Below are positions 6,977 to 14,103 of a DNA stretch of 14,103 bases, piece after piece (the first letter of the stretch is position 1; every line of letters begins with the position of its first letter). Under the pieces are notes generated by a model that saw nothing but the letters and a program-made list of their open reading frames with translations, did no database searches and had not been told where the DNA came from. A program made the translations under genes and the position numbers. Source of the stretch: Hydnum rufescens UP504 (taxonomy: Eukaryota; Basidiomycota; Agaricomycetes; Cantharellales; Hydnaceae); contig MU129436.1 of the NCBI GenBank assembly GCA_014904985.1, positions 1 to 14,103 of the forward strand. Reading direction: 5' to 3'.

Positions 6977-7013
6977 TCCCCGACTCTTACGTAAGTAAGA
7001 GAGGGTTTTAGGG
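6977..7013. repeat. 37-bp block identical to the reverse complement of 3212-3248
   Basis: It begins TCCCCGACTCTTACG and ends GAGGGTTTTAGGG. The word CCCCGACTCTTA is also present at about 1178-1189, so this block may belong to a dispersed element family. Confidence 0.8.
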
Positions 7014-7235
7014 GGAATTTTGGACGTCACAAGACCAGGACTTTCATTTCCGATGTCCAAGGCTGTGTGTCCATGGCTGTGCCGCTTCCGGGGTTACCCG
7101 CTACCGTATGTACTGCAAATACTTCGCTTAATCCAATGAGATGTCTCGCTTGCTGTCCAGCGTGTCCAATATACACCGTGCTTTCATGGCTATGCAGTCT
7201 GCAGAGTTACCCCCCTCCTTTGTATTCAACTGTTC

Positions 7236-7418
7236 GACGGAGAGGTCGAGAGCACGTGACTTGACCGCTCCGCCACTTGTCTAACTGTGAGTCGAGAAAA
7301 GGGGGGGTGCAAAAACTAATGCAAAAATAAGAATTAAGAGCGGTAGAGGAGAGGAGAGGTCTAGTGGATGGAGCGCAGTCGAGAACACGTGACTCGATCG
7401 CTGTCTAACTGTGAGTCT
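7236..7418. repeat. Direct repeat pair with tRNA-like A box and CACGTGAC
   Basis: Copies lie at about 7236-7293 and 7367-7418. Both share GTCGAGARCACGTGACT and end CTGTCTAACTGTGAGTC (the first as CTTGTCTAACTGTGAGTC); the first copy has about nine additional bases. On the minus strand the first copy reads GTGGCGGAGCGGTCAAG, similar to the A box of serine or leucine tRNAs, and about 35-40 bases further a weak B-box-like AGTTGAATAC. No full tRNA fold is seen, so a second tRNA-derived retroposon remnant is the likeliest reading. Confidence 0.45.
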
Positions 7419-7697
7419 GATTATAACATTCCCGCGAGCGGGATCGGTGTAATATAGCCCAGGATGATGATAGTTCGAACCAATCCAACACTAGTCCTTG
7501 ACAGTCCGCAATGGACTGGGAGAAGTTCCAATGTGGTCAGCATTCATATTCAAAGGATGCGGGCGAGTACGTCCAAGGACATGCCTCCCAGGCACAGCCT
7601 GATCGCGGGATCCGGACAACGTCTCGTTTGGCTGCAAGCCATAGACGAATTCAGTGTGCATTAATTGCCCATACCCCGTTAATAGCTAATATTGGCA

Positions 7698-7931
7698 TCA
7701 GCGGCTGCATTGCACATCCCAGATATAACAACAGGCTGTGCGCACCGGGCACGATGGATATCCATCATAAACAGCCTTACCAATGTTACCAGTTTTCAGA
7801 AGGGAGACAAGATTGGGGGTGAGGTTTTCGATGTCGGGAGACTCGTAAAAATAGTCACCAGAAATATGCAGTGCCCATGAAATTTGTCCATTCATGATAC
7901 TGGCGTAGCATGCCGCCATACGACGGACCAA
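7698..7931 (-). pseudogene. Unrecognised 77-codon frame, probable coding remnant
   Basis: The frame has a protein-like composition (for example YFYESPDIENLTPNLVSLL). An overlapping minus-strand frame gives VFGPSYGGMLRQYHEW, which also looks coding, so a frameshift between the two is possible. No start context or domain can be assigned. Confidence 0.25.
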
Positions 7932-8340
7932 ATACCAAAACCCCTATGGAAAAGGTCAATCTACGTCACATGAGAATAAGAGGCAAACTTGCCTATGGGA
8001 TTGCCGTTTCCATCCGCACCTTAGAACATTCTTATAAAAGGAGATATGGAGTGTAGACTTTATTTGGTTTCCTGTCTATTCAAAGGGGTCCTAGATGACT
8101 GCTGTATCAACCCAGCCGTGTATGCCATATTCACCACCGGAGCACCTGTCCATAGTTATGACGCCGCTTGCATCAGTACCTCACAGCCTTGAATAAGGAA
8201 TTCAAATAGCTTGTCAGAGCAGGTGCCCATTCACGATGGAAGCACCCAAGGATTCAACCCGGAGAGGGAGTAAGACCGTGACTGACCCATCACCGGGTCA
8301 AAAGAGCAGCCGGAGTTGCCCACGCCCTGAAAACAGTCCA

Positions 8341-8990
8341 TCACGCTTGTAGGCTCTCGTAACATATCATGCTCAAGTCTGTTACCATGTGTTCAATTAC
8401 ACACCGTCGTATCATGTACTTTCTTGACCATGGCAGCGTTCGTCGCATTACCGCCTTGAGGACCTTCCAGCGCAGCTTACGTAATTTTGTCTCGCTGGGG
8501 CTGAAACTATTCCGCAAGACATCATTCAACTTAACTAACAGTTCTGGTGATCGCTGACTACCGGATTAATGGCTTGCATTGCTTGTTTCTTGTGCCCATT
8601 TGCAACTTCATTAGTTTGATGAATGACACGTATGAGTAGAGACGATCGGCACTTGCGTCAACACCTTGACTGGGAAGCACATGTGGCTCAGCAAGTGGAG
8701 AGAACTGGTTCGTAAAGAGGCCCTCCAGCCATGTAGGTGTGGATTGAAATGCATCCAAGGATTCATCAGGCAACTTGTCACTATGTAGAATCTTGGGTTG
8801 ATATAGGCGTAAAGAGAGCATCCAAACCCACATGTCCTCCATTCTCTCCATGTCCAGGCCCCCGGAGGCGAACGCGACATTGAGATGGGTACCATCCGGC
8901 ATCGATTTCCCAATGCTCAATGTGTGCAAAAGTGTTTCGTCCGGGACTGCGCACTCGTCGCCAGAACCAGTGGCAATTGACCAATTGTAC
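8341..8990 (-). pseudogene. Uncharacterised coding remnant in two frames
   Basis: On the minus strand a frame is open from just below a TGA at about 8990 to a stop at 8558-8560, over 140 codons. It is acidic at its start (HGDEFEDEYNW), then has MERMEDMWVWMLSLRLYQ and STPTWLEGLFTNQF. A second frame from about 8560 to 8341 (SETKLRKLRWKVLKAV, basic) follows with a shifted register and no convincing intron between. Upstream of 8990 a different frame gives LRYLPWLKANWGILPAS, which could be the displaced earlier part. I do not recognise the family. Long open stretches with protein-like composition on one strand, joined by register shifts, suggest a decaying gene. Confidence 0.4.
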
Positions 8991-8999
8991 TCATCCTCA

Positions 9000-9450
9000 A
9001 ACTCATCACCATGATCTCACACATCAGTGCTGAGGCCGGGAGAATGCCCCAATTAGCCTTTAGCCACGGCAGGTAACGTAGCGAAGGGCAGAAGGGCGAT
9101 GAAGGCAGTTGTGGGTCGTGGAATGTTCGTGCTGTACTTACTGAGGATTTCGAAATTACGTATCCTTATCGTGGCGATGACTCTCTATCGACTACACGCC
9201 CATGTTTTTTTTTTTGGCCTCAAGTTAGTTTCAGAATCAGCAAGCCGGGATACCGCCTGCCTTACTGGAGGGGCTAGCAGGGAGGGTGCTCTCGACTCTC
9301 GCCTTGCGATCAAAAACACCAGAGATGAACAAGGGACGGTTTGAGAAGATTTGATTCCAGATCTATTGGGTTATACATTCTTCGATTCAGCGACGAACGC
9401 CCAGGAAACATAACCACCTATAGCTAGAAATAAAAACCGACCGTAGAACA
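9000..9450. other. No gene recognised
   Basis: There is an 81-codon plus frame (9099-9344) running through a T10 tract near 9205, without a domain. Nothing else is supported. Confidence 0.4.
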
Positions 9451-9459
9451 AACCTCGTT

Positions 9460-9824
9460 TCAAGGACTCTGTCGTAGATGTAGCTCGGATTTCAGTGTAC
9501 AATTGTGACAAAAAGTGGATATTGGCAAAGGGAACCAGAATAGGGGATAATTCTTACCCCGACGTAAGGTATAATCATCGGCGCAAGCCATTAGAAACGG
9601 TCCATTGTTCGTTCGCTGTCTGGAGGCCATATATATTCCCGCGTCATCCACACTGCTTACTCTCCTTGCCTCATCAAACGACGGTGGGAGGAGAGGCACT
9701 GGCGGCACCCACTCCCTCGCCACGCCGAGGGTGCTATATGAATTGCATATCAGTACAGGACAATACCTCCCAAAAGCATACTGCAACATACACTGTGATT
9801 CGGAAGGCGAATGGTCATCTGTAA
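9460..9824. other. Two overlapping 109-codon frames on opposite strands, unrecognised
   Basis: The minus frame 9460-9789 and the plus frame 9495-9824 overlap almost entirely. Neither has a recognisable motif or a clear coding advantage, and at most one can be real. Confidence 0.2.
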
Positions 9825-10033
9825 GGCGGGACCTGTGATGACGTACGCGAGATCGCTGGCCCCACTCATGAGTCTGCAGAGCGTGCCTAGTGTGGACTAT
9901 CTCTTCGGTTTACAGAAGAGACCCCCCATATCCAGCAAAACTGGTAGGCATGAGTGGCTGGGGCAAAACAATCTCGAGTGTATTCCGTATGTGAGGGAGA
10001 TGAGGGGCACCTCTGGCCCGCGAGCCATTCTAA

Positions 10034-10366
10034 CGAGATGGAGAAGGATTGCCGGACGAAGAATGTATCGAAGAACGCAAAGAGGCATATTTCGTACAGA
10101 TCCGTGATGCAAACGAGGAGGGTGAAGACTGGGAGACGGAGACTGTGATGAAGGACGATGGGGTGACAAAGACGAGTGAGGATAAGGCGAGGGTGATAAT
10201 AGGGGATAGAGGGAAAGGATAGGGTGACGACGAAGCCGAATACGCTGGGGAATCCTTTGGGTCTGCAGTTCCTTCGGTCGCCAGTGATGTCGGAGTCTGC
10301 GTCCATTCATCTGCTACTAAAGGGAAAGCGGGGTCGGACGGTGAAGGCGACGAGGAAGAAGCATGA
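10034..10366 (+). pseudogene. Acidic frame with one internal stop
   Basis: The plus frame is open from a TAA at 10031-10033 to a TGA at 10364-10366, interrupted by TAG at 10220-10222. It is rich in glutamate and aspartate (DEECIEERKEAYFVQIRD, NEEGEDWETETVMKDDG). A related register just upstream (EGDEGHLWPASHSNEMEKD) suggests a frameshift. The minus strand carries an uninterrupted 147-codon serine/proline-rich frame (10030-10473), the usual shadow of an acidic coding strand, but it is the longest open frame in the window, so strand choice is uncertain. No domain is recognised. Confidence 0.3.
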
Positions 10367-10500
10367 CTTGTGTCAGGGGCAGAAATCCTCACATCCTCAG
10401 ATTGACAAGTGCAAGAGGTAGGAGCCGAAGGGGGAAAGCCTTTTTCTGAGCACAAAAGCGCACATCTCACCAAGTTACGGGTTTTATACCACGTCGAAGT

Positions 10501-10804
10501 TCATCGACTCCGTACTCGATGTTGGCGAAAACATGGGGAACACGCCATTCGTGAAGTTGAGCGATACCACGTTGGGGGATAGCGGTGCTTGGCGTGTGCG
10601 ATATAGTATACACGGGATATGAAGAATGCTAAGGCCACGGAGGACTAGATTGACGGCATGAATCAAGTGAATAATCAGGATATAGGGTATATGCGATACC
10701 TGAAGGATTTTGAGGGTTCCGAGCGTGAAATCAATGCGACGAGAGGGATCGCGTGCCTGGTAATATCCCGGGTCGATGACCGGACACCGTCTGTCCACAG
10801 TCAA
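10501..10804 (-). pseudogene. Possible two-exon gene fragment with 55-nt intron
   Basis: On the minus strand, exon one (to about 10700) ends RIDFTLGTLKILQ at a donor GTATCG. A 55-base intron (10645-10699) with acceptor TCTAG leads to exon two (10501-10644), which has a hydrophobic start (SSVALAFFISRVYYIAHA) followed by KHRYPPTWYRS, ending at TGA. Without splicing the frame is also open (106 codons) and reads through a different hydrophobic segment. The spliced version looks more protein-like, but I recognise no family, and the upstream exons cannot be traced. Confidence 0.3.
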
Positions 10805-11110
10805 GTCTAATAATGCGCAAGTCCGCTCACCTGACAGGCACTCAGTCTTCCTCTAGCAATCAGAGCTTGCTGACGGACTCCGCATATCCTCCACCCTCAT
10901 CCAATGCACCACAGATTCGCAAGGCCGGGATGCAACAAAATGCTCCCAAGCCTCCCAAAAGTTACCTGTAGGGCGGATTTACGTTGGCCACTGCAGCTAC
11001 CCTACGTGTTGTTATTCCAGGAAAATCTTCAATGGGTGCCAGGGGCCACGATAGATGATTGATGCGAAGGATTTTTCGAGACGGACTGGAGGTGACTACA
11101 CAGCCACAAA
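10805..11110. other. No gene recognised
   Basis: The segment separates the fragment at 10501-10804 from the 3' end of the monooxygenase pseudogene. No motif or repeat is seen. Confidence 0.4.
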
Positions 11111-11913
11111 AGGATTACATTGAAAAGTATTTCTCTACGCCTTGAGTATCATGCGCAAATGCACCAACGTAGGTGTTGGGACGAATGACAACGACCGAGG
11201 GAAAGGGCTTCCGGGTTTGTGTAGTATCGATGTTATATGTCCTCCGGGCGTGACCTTCAGTATGAACGAGCACCCGATTCACATTCTCAACCGCTCTCCC
11301 CGACCCCGCATTAGGTGTATTATCGGGAAGAACAAGGTACGATCCACGAGGCGGTGACCATGTTCATCATATTTCCCGCGGCCATCCAAGTGGTCCTTAA
11401 TAGTTGAAGCCGGGCGGCTAGGGGGTTTGGTGTCCATTGGGGATGAACTGTCCGGGGCTCGAATACCAGCACGGTAATGGCAAAAGGCACCAGGAGATCG
11501 AAGAGGGTTGTCGTCGTGGGCGCGGCGCCCTCGGCGAGGGGCATGAGTACGAGATTGGGCGCATCCGGAGCCCAATCGCCTGCTTCTATCGGCTCGTCCT
11601 CATTCCGATACGGCGTGTACACATTGTTTCCGACGTTGACGTTCTTCTTGGTATCGAGACGCGCTGGTCCACGATAATTTCGCTCTACTGGTAATTCACT
11701 CCCAGTTGCTTGCATATATCCTCACCTACAAAACCCGGGTTTACGACTCTGGAATGTGTCCTTGGAAGTCAAGTCTATTGATTGGGTGCGTAGGTTGGTG
11801 CTCAGCTTGAGCATCTCCTTGATTGGAGGCACGTGCTCCGTTTCGTATGTCGAGAGCAGCGAGAGGGGAGACCGTTTTTTAACGACAAGGGAGAGCTTCC
11901 ACGCTAAATTGAC

Positions 11914-11972
11914 CGGCACAGTATATTGAGATTCCCACATACCACCCTACCATAGGGGGAAATAGAACTCAC
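11914..11972 (-). other. Intron of the monooxygenase pseudogene with a lost acceptor
   Basis: The donor GTGAGT follows codons for VQDS, and the next in-frame family codons (VNLAWKLS) start at 11913. The 59 bases between are a normal fungal intron length, but the last two are CG instead of AG. A nearby AG would shift or remove the conserved NLAWK codons. This is a splice-destroying change that supports pseudogene status. Confidence 0.6.
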
Positions 11973-12488
11973 GGAATCTTGGACAGACGAATTCAGACCC
12001 TGGCTGCCCATTGGCGAGGGGACCTGGGCTCCATCTAATCTACGTTGAGGCGGGGTGAGATAGTGCGGCACACACTTGGATTATACTAACACGCACCTCC
12101 AGCAATGAACATACGACTGACGTTAAATTTGTCAGCACCTCGAATGTTTCGTCTACAATGGGCTGTAGCATCAACAACGGGCGTCTCACTGCTAGTAGGA
12201 GAGAATGCACCTGAAGTACGACACCCATATACATTTAGTCAATGCCACAGAATCGACCTTCGTGATCTCACTCAGATATGCCTTGAAAGCGTCAAAACCC
12301 CCATCGACGACCTTTTGTATTCCTTGCGGAGTCCGTTACCCACCACTGAGAAGCTGGACCCAAAGGCAGAGCCACACTCTGAACGATACAATGAGAGCCA
12401 ATGCCATCAGTCACGAGCATTCAAAATTATCGTGCAAAATAGGAAGACATACAACCTGGTGGTGGCACTTCCAGTACACCGCCCAATA

Positions 12489-12553
12489 CTTTCGTGAGGA
12501 AAAGAGTGTCAAAAACTATTGATCGACAGTGCATGCAAGAGTAGGAACCTTAC
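12489..12553 (-). other. Intron of the monooxygenase pseudogene, intact signals
   Basis: Donor GTAAGG follows MEGLDRE and acceptor AAAG precedes codons for YW, exactly where the family reads DRE-YW. The length is 65 bases. This confirms the strand and the eukaryotic, fungal-type gene structure. Confidence 0.6.
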
Positions 12554-12923
12554 CTCACGATCAAGACCTTCCATCTTTACATCAACAAATAAAGCTTAGT
12601 TCTCCAGTGTTTCTCCCCAGAAGTTGATTTCGAGTAACCCCTGTTTTTGGAGCGACACATTTATTGCAGATATCTTCATGAGATGAAGAGAGGAGAAAAA
12701 TAGCCTCACGCACCGTCAGCGCCGATCACCCAGTCCACTTCCAAGGTTTCATTCTAGGAAGAACTTTTTTGTGGCGTTTTAGGAGATTTGTAGTTACCTT
12801 GTGAGCATCTTGTGTAAAGTCGACGAGTTCCGTCCCTAGTCCAACCGTAACGCCGAGTCGACTAAGGTGAGAACGTAAGATTGCCTCTATAGTGGATTGG
12901 CCGAGTATCCAGGGATTGAGGCC

Positions 12924-13040
12924 GTGCGAGAAAGAGACAGTGAGAAAAAAAACAGCGATTAGCCATAACTGCTAGGAGTCACGGTTCCATCACGCTAAAG
13001 TCATGTTCTACATAATGATACTTTTTTCGTCATACTGTAT
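12924..13040 (-). pseudogene. Region expected to hold the monooxygenase N-terminus, largely unrecognisable
   Basis: A pyrimidine-rich run ending TTTCTCGCAC directly precedes the GLNPW codons and looks like an acceptor whose final G became C. Short fragments further up (HDFSVMEP and TPSSYG in different frames) loosely recall the segment before the family's NPW motif. No FAD-binding GAGPxGL motif is found up to 13200, so the first roughly 100 codons are missing or too decayed. Confidence 0.3.
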
Positions 13041-13301
13041 GCTGTCTCCTTTGCGGAGCCCCTGGAATACCGTCAATAACGAAGTGTGCCGTACGGTAGC
13101 GATACTCGCTCTATGGGGCGGGTTACAGCATCGTTCCTCCTTGGGATCATTCGCCCCCTGTGGGGGAGGCTCGTGCCTTGAGGAAAATAACACAGTTCCT
13201 GTGCCTATGAATCCAACAAAGGCACGTCAGACCCCGAGGGCCAACCGAACATTTCTCTCCTCGTCCTCATACTTCCTTCCCCCTCCCGACCACGAGTCTC
13301 C

Positions 13302-13496
13302 ATGCACACGTTCTCTATTTCTAGTTCTTGGCCCCAATCTCGGAACGATAAGGATGGCTGTTGGCCATGCCGCTTTAGAATGAAGGGCTGCAAACCGGGC
13401 TCGAGTGGCCCCGAAGGGCCTTGCAAGGATTGTGAAACCTTTAACATTAGATGCTGTGGCCGAGGCGTTGACAGGCCATCCGTACGTCGAAATTAG
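13302..13496 (+). CDS. Zn(II)2Cys6 fungal transcription-factor DNA-binding domain, truncated
   Basis: The 64-codon frame holds six cysteines at residues 20, 23, 30, 41, 44 and 51, spaced C-x2-C-x6-C-x10-C-x2-C-x6-C, the Zn2Cys6 binuclear cluster that binds DNA in fungal regulators. The context GCWPCRFRMKGC followed by CKDCETFNIRCCGRG and RPS resembles the basidiomycete type GCWTCRxRRKKC...CLGWGPKRP, but two basic residues usual in the first loop are replaced (FRMKG). The frame stops at TAG 13494-13496 right after the domain, so the regulatory domain is absent or out of frame. The ATG at 13302 may not be the true start: a TTTCTAG just downstream (about 13316-13322) could be a splice acceptor. 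The gene diverges from the broken monooxygenase, a common regulator-target layout. It may be intact only as a domain. Confidence 0.7.
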   Translation: MHTFSISSSWPQSRNDKDGCWPCRFRMKGCKPGSSGPEGPCKDCETFNIRCCGRGVDRPSVRRN

Positions 13497-14103
13497 AGCT
13501 CAGGGATCCTAGTAAGCCAACTCGACCATCGTATGAGCCACCGTCCCTAAGTAAAGGACATACGGTCAGCTCCAATCCTCCCTCCATCATCTCCTGCGTG
13601 TGTCTCCATACGAATAAAAATGCAAATGACTGGTACGAGCCATCTTTCTCCGGTGCTTCAGGTGAGTCGGGATCATAGGATGTATGACGTCTTTTCTGAT
13701 TGAAATCCGGATACCCTCCCGTCGCGTTCCGGTTTGCTCGAGTTCCAGGAGAATAAGCGGATGATTGAGAAGATCAAGAGCGACAGTCTTGCAAGCAATT
13801 GCGAGGAAGAAGACCCCCGGTCGTGCGCACAGAGTACGCCACGCCTTGGTTTTGTCAGCTCAAGATCATTACTCTGAGACCGTGGGGGTCCTCCGGCTCT
13901 AACCGAACTAGGCCGTTGGCCAGACCGAATGTGTACAAGGCACCTGCAGGCTAAAATATTGAGATATTCGTCCTGCAAGGCAAGTGTCGTACTTGTTAAT
14001 CATGATTGATATCGAAATAAGAAATCGTGACACGTATTTTCTGTGGACTATTTGTTACTGGTCACGCCGCCGCACCCTAGTAGAGTAATTGCCATTTTCC
14101 TCC
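13497..14103. other. Downstream of the zinc cluster, no gene recognised
   Basis: A strong donor-like CAG-GTGAGT lies at about 13657-13666. A plus frame at 13704-13877 includes LLEFQENKRMIEKIKSDS and EEEDPRS, which could be a displaced later exon of the zinc-cluster gene, but nothing links them firmly. A minus frame (13673-13978, 101 codons) covers the same place without a motif. Confidence 0.3.

Larger units (their letters stand above)
5233..7091. repeat. Right arm of a giant imperfect palindrome
   Basis: This is the partner of 3168-5231. It is slightly shorter because it lacks the left-arm insert; in its place it holds 6911-6976, which resembles the GC-rich scrap at 1058-1104. The core matching block ends at 6910 (GATCTGGGGCTA, matching TAGTCCCAGATC at 3536), and the outer identical block is 6977-7013. 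Confidence 0.9.
11115..12923 (-). pseudogene. Broken FAD-dependent aromatic-ring monooxygenase
   Basis: Intact relatives (phenol hydroxylase / pentachlorophenol 4-monooxygenase-like flavoproteins) hydroxylate aromatic rings using FAD and NAD(P)H. Pieces appear in family order on the minus strand: NPWILGQSTIEAILRSHL (from 12923), EVDWVIGADG with the DG fingerprint (12715-12753), VKMEGLDRE (12554-12585), GFDAFKAYLSEITKVDS and CIWVSYF (before 12210), DKFNVSRMFIAGG where the family has FIAGDAAH (about 12100-12162), PMGSQGLNSSVQDS (11973-12023), NLAWKLSLV...EMLKLSTNL (from 11913), KQLGVNY-Q-stop-SEIIVDQR, then a C-terminal thioredoxin-like domain with EAGDWAPDAPNLV, TTTLFDLL and VVVIRPNTYVGAFA, ending in VEKYFSM and TAA (11115-11117). 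Plausible introns lie at 12641-12713, 12489-12553, 12163-12210 and 11914-11972. Damage includes stops at 12596-12598 and 11685-11687, several frameshifts, a lost acceptor, and no visible N-terminal GxGxxG dinucleotide-binding motif. The identity is recalled from the family pattern; the assignment is strong, the substrate unknown. Confidence 0.85.

Noticed and set aside
3168..7091. Palindrome as a simple sequencing or assembly fold-back artefact
   Set aside because: The arms differ by many substitutions, indels and private inserts, which a read copied back on itself would not show. A chimeric join exactly at 5232 still cannot be ruled out from sequence alone.
7236..7418. CRISPR-like array
   Set aside because: There are only two imperfect copies with a length difference, in a eukaryotic context; a retroposon-type repeat is far more likely.
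10030..10473. 147-codon serine/proline-rich minus-strand protein
   Set aside because: It is the longest open frame, but its composition is what one expects opposite an acidic coding strand, and it has no motif. It is recorded as an alternative under the acidic frame.
11320..11715. Stand-alone 131-residue protein
   Set aside because: It is one register of the monooxygenase C-terminal domain; the family continues in another frame to 11115.
12754..12797. 44-nt intron in the monooxygenase pseudogene
   Set aside because: It has GT and AG ends, but reading through gives VTTNLLKR, which resembles the family at this point, so a frameshift near the A-run fits better.
13673..13978. 101-codon minus-strand protein
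   Set aside because: There is no motif, and the plus strand over the same region has a more protein-like frame beside a zinc-cluster gene; unsupported either way.

Overview
The window looks like an accessory, repeat-rich stretch of a filamentous fungal genome, most likely a basidiomycete (Agaricomycete type). The grounds are short GT-AG introns of about 48-73 nt inside a recognisable gene, a Zn(II)2Cys6 cluster of the 'GCWxCR' type, tRNA-derived retroposons, and large amounts of decayed sequence. The organism call is inference. Hardly any reading frame here looks like an intact gene; most open frames are short and overlap on both strands.

Left part (1-3170). It begins with a possible C-terminal gene fragment and a 40-bp tandem repeat. 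Two diverged copies of one tRNA-derived SINE-like family follow in opposite orientation (about 376-660 on +, about 2700-3008 on -). Between them are a GC-rich mobile-element scrap (1055-1200), an unrecognised frame with two internal stops (1433-2038) and a pair of direct repeats. The second SINE-like copy is bracketed by inverted repeats (2551-2634 / 3049-3135).

Centre (3168-7091). A giant imperfect palindrome of about 3.9 kb has arms that meet at one unpaired base (5232). The arms have diverged by several percent with indels, so it is an old structure and not a simple read-through artefact. Each arm carries the same outward-facing module: splice signals around a 110-111-nt intron-like segment holding a 15-bp perfect hairpin, several further hairpins, and an A/T homopolymer. 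One hairpin shows a compensatory base-pair change between the arms. The outermost matching block (37 bp) is identical in both arms, and each arm has its own insert just inside that block.

Right part (7092-14103). Direct repeats with a tRNA-like A box lie at 7236-7418. Unrecognised coding remnants follow, mainly on the minus strand (7.7-9.0 kb) and around 10.0-10.8 kb. The clearest gene is a broken FAD-dependent aromatic-ring monooxygenase on the minus strand (11115 to about 12923), with frameshifts, stops and a lost splice acceptor. A Zn2Cys6 DNA-binding domain sits upstream of it on the opposite strand (13302-13496). The pair suggests a former regulator plus aromatic-oxidation enzyme locus that is now decaying.
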